A stretch of DNA of 64,000 nt from Actinophytocola sp036378875. Its GTDB lineage: Bacteria > Actinomycetota > Actinomycetes > Mycobacteriales > Pseudonocardiaceae. This document shows, piece after piece, positions 63,786 to 64,000 of the stretch. Both the position numbers and the translations under genes were made by a program. The stretch spans positions 104,758 through 168,757 of the forward strand of contig NZ_DASUVO010000052.1 in the NCBI RefSeq assembly GCF_036378875.1, written 5' to 3'. The stretch's first letter is position 1. Each line of letters begins with the position of its first letter. The notes below the pieces were generated by a model that saw only the letters and a program-made list of their open reading frames with translations, was not told the origin of the DNA and made no database searches.

Positions 63786-64000
63786 GTGGTGCAGGTGATC
63801 ACAGCGTCGAGGTCGGAATGGATTGCCCCGTTCACCGGGTTGGAACCAGGCCAGTTCCCCAAGCTGGTGCGGGTGGTAGCTGCGCGGGGTGGGGACGAGA
63901 TCGCCGATGGCCGGCCAGGTCGGCAGTGGGCGTTGCCGCTGGCTGACCGGGTGCTGCTGGTCGCGGTGTACTGGCGGACGAACCTGACCATGCGCCAGAT
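63786..64000 (+). mobile_element. IS5-type transposase, 5' end only
   Basis: The frame starting at GTG 63786 (or 63789) reads VITASRSEWIAPFTGLEPGQ and RQWALPLADRVLLVAVYWRT with NLTMRQI at the edge, matching the N-terminal helix-turn-helix region of IS5-family (IS112-like) transposases. The gene continues beyond the window. Its left terminal repeat would lie around 63740-63780 but cannot be defined without the other end. Confidence 0.6.

Noticed and set aside
63776..63991. Minus-strand 71-residue ORF at the right edge
   Set aside because: It is antisense to a plus-strand frame with clear transposase N-terminal features.

Overview
High-GC actinobacterial chromosome with mycobacterial-type GlgE/TreS/maltokinase genes, NucS mismatch endonuclease, F420-type oxidoreductases, Tat lipoproteins and a MurA carrying Asp instead of the fosfomycin-target Cys. 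Together with crotonyl-CoA carboxylase/reductase and MeaA, this suggests a member of the Pseudonocardiales or a close relative; the genus is an inference. No tRNA, rRNA, CRISPR array or secondary-metabolite cluster was seen.

Layout. 1-11.4 kb: alpha-glucan and trehalose metabolism (glgP truncated by the left edge, glgE, treS, mak, glgB) with a secreted M43-like protease and a CBS protein between. 11.4-20.7 kb: MFS transporter, two paralogous lipoprotein zinc peptidases, thioredoxin-TPR protein, MarR regulator, ABC-2 exporter, repeat lipoprotein. 20.7-22.7 kb: a structured leader with terminator, a broken LacI regulator with its operators, manA, then a convergent intergenic region filled by five copies of a palindrome at a 73-74 bp period. 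22.7-28 kb: meaB, thiolase, epimerase, TetR, SPW membrane protein and ccr. 28-37 kb: coiled-coil DivIVA-like protein, cytosine deaminase, USP plus class III cyclase, hydrolase, GNAT, aminotransferase, and a duplicated 3-hydroxybutyryl-CoA dehydrogenase. 38-42 kb: an accessory-looking stretch of XRE regulator, small orphan and frameshifted genes, and a hemopexin-like orphan. 42-46 kb: nucS, a two-component system and an MFS transporter.

46.2-54.3 kb: a seven-gene minus-strand operon (meaA, a solute-binding lipoprotein, ehuBCDA-like transporter, enoyl-CoA hydratase) plus one small gene, bracketed by inverted copies of a 157-bp repeat that each carry a perfect DnaA-box sequence. 54.4-64 kb: tandem duplications of the 3' end of ggt, ggt, a second two-component system divergent from dedA across three phased palindromes, murA, a membrane protein, a quinone-oxidoreductase-like gene, an LLM oxidoreductase, and the 5' end of an IS5-type transposase at the right edge.

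How the genes work together. GlgE, TreS, Mak and GlgB form the trehalose-to-alpha-glucan route, with GlgP as the degrading enzyme. Thiolase, Hbd, Ccr, epimerase, MeaA and MeaB make up the first part of the ethylmalonyl-CoA pathway (or an ethylmalonyl/methylmalonyl extender-unit supply). Four of these promoters (thiolase, ccr, hbd, meaA), plus marR and usp, share a TTAC[T/C]-N4-[A/G]GTA palindrome just upstream of the start codon, which suggests one regulon spread over 37 kb.
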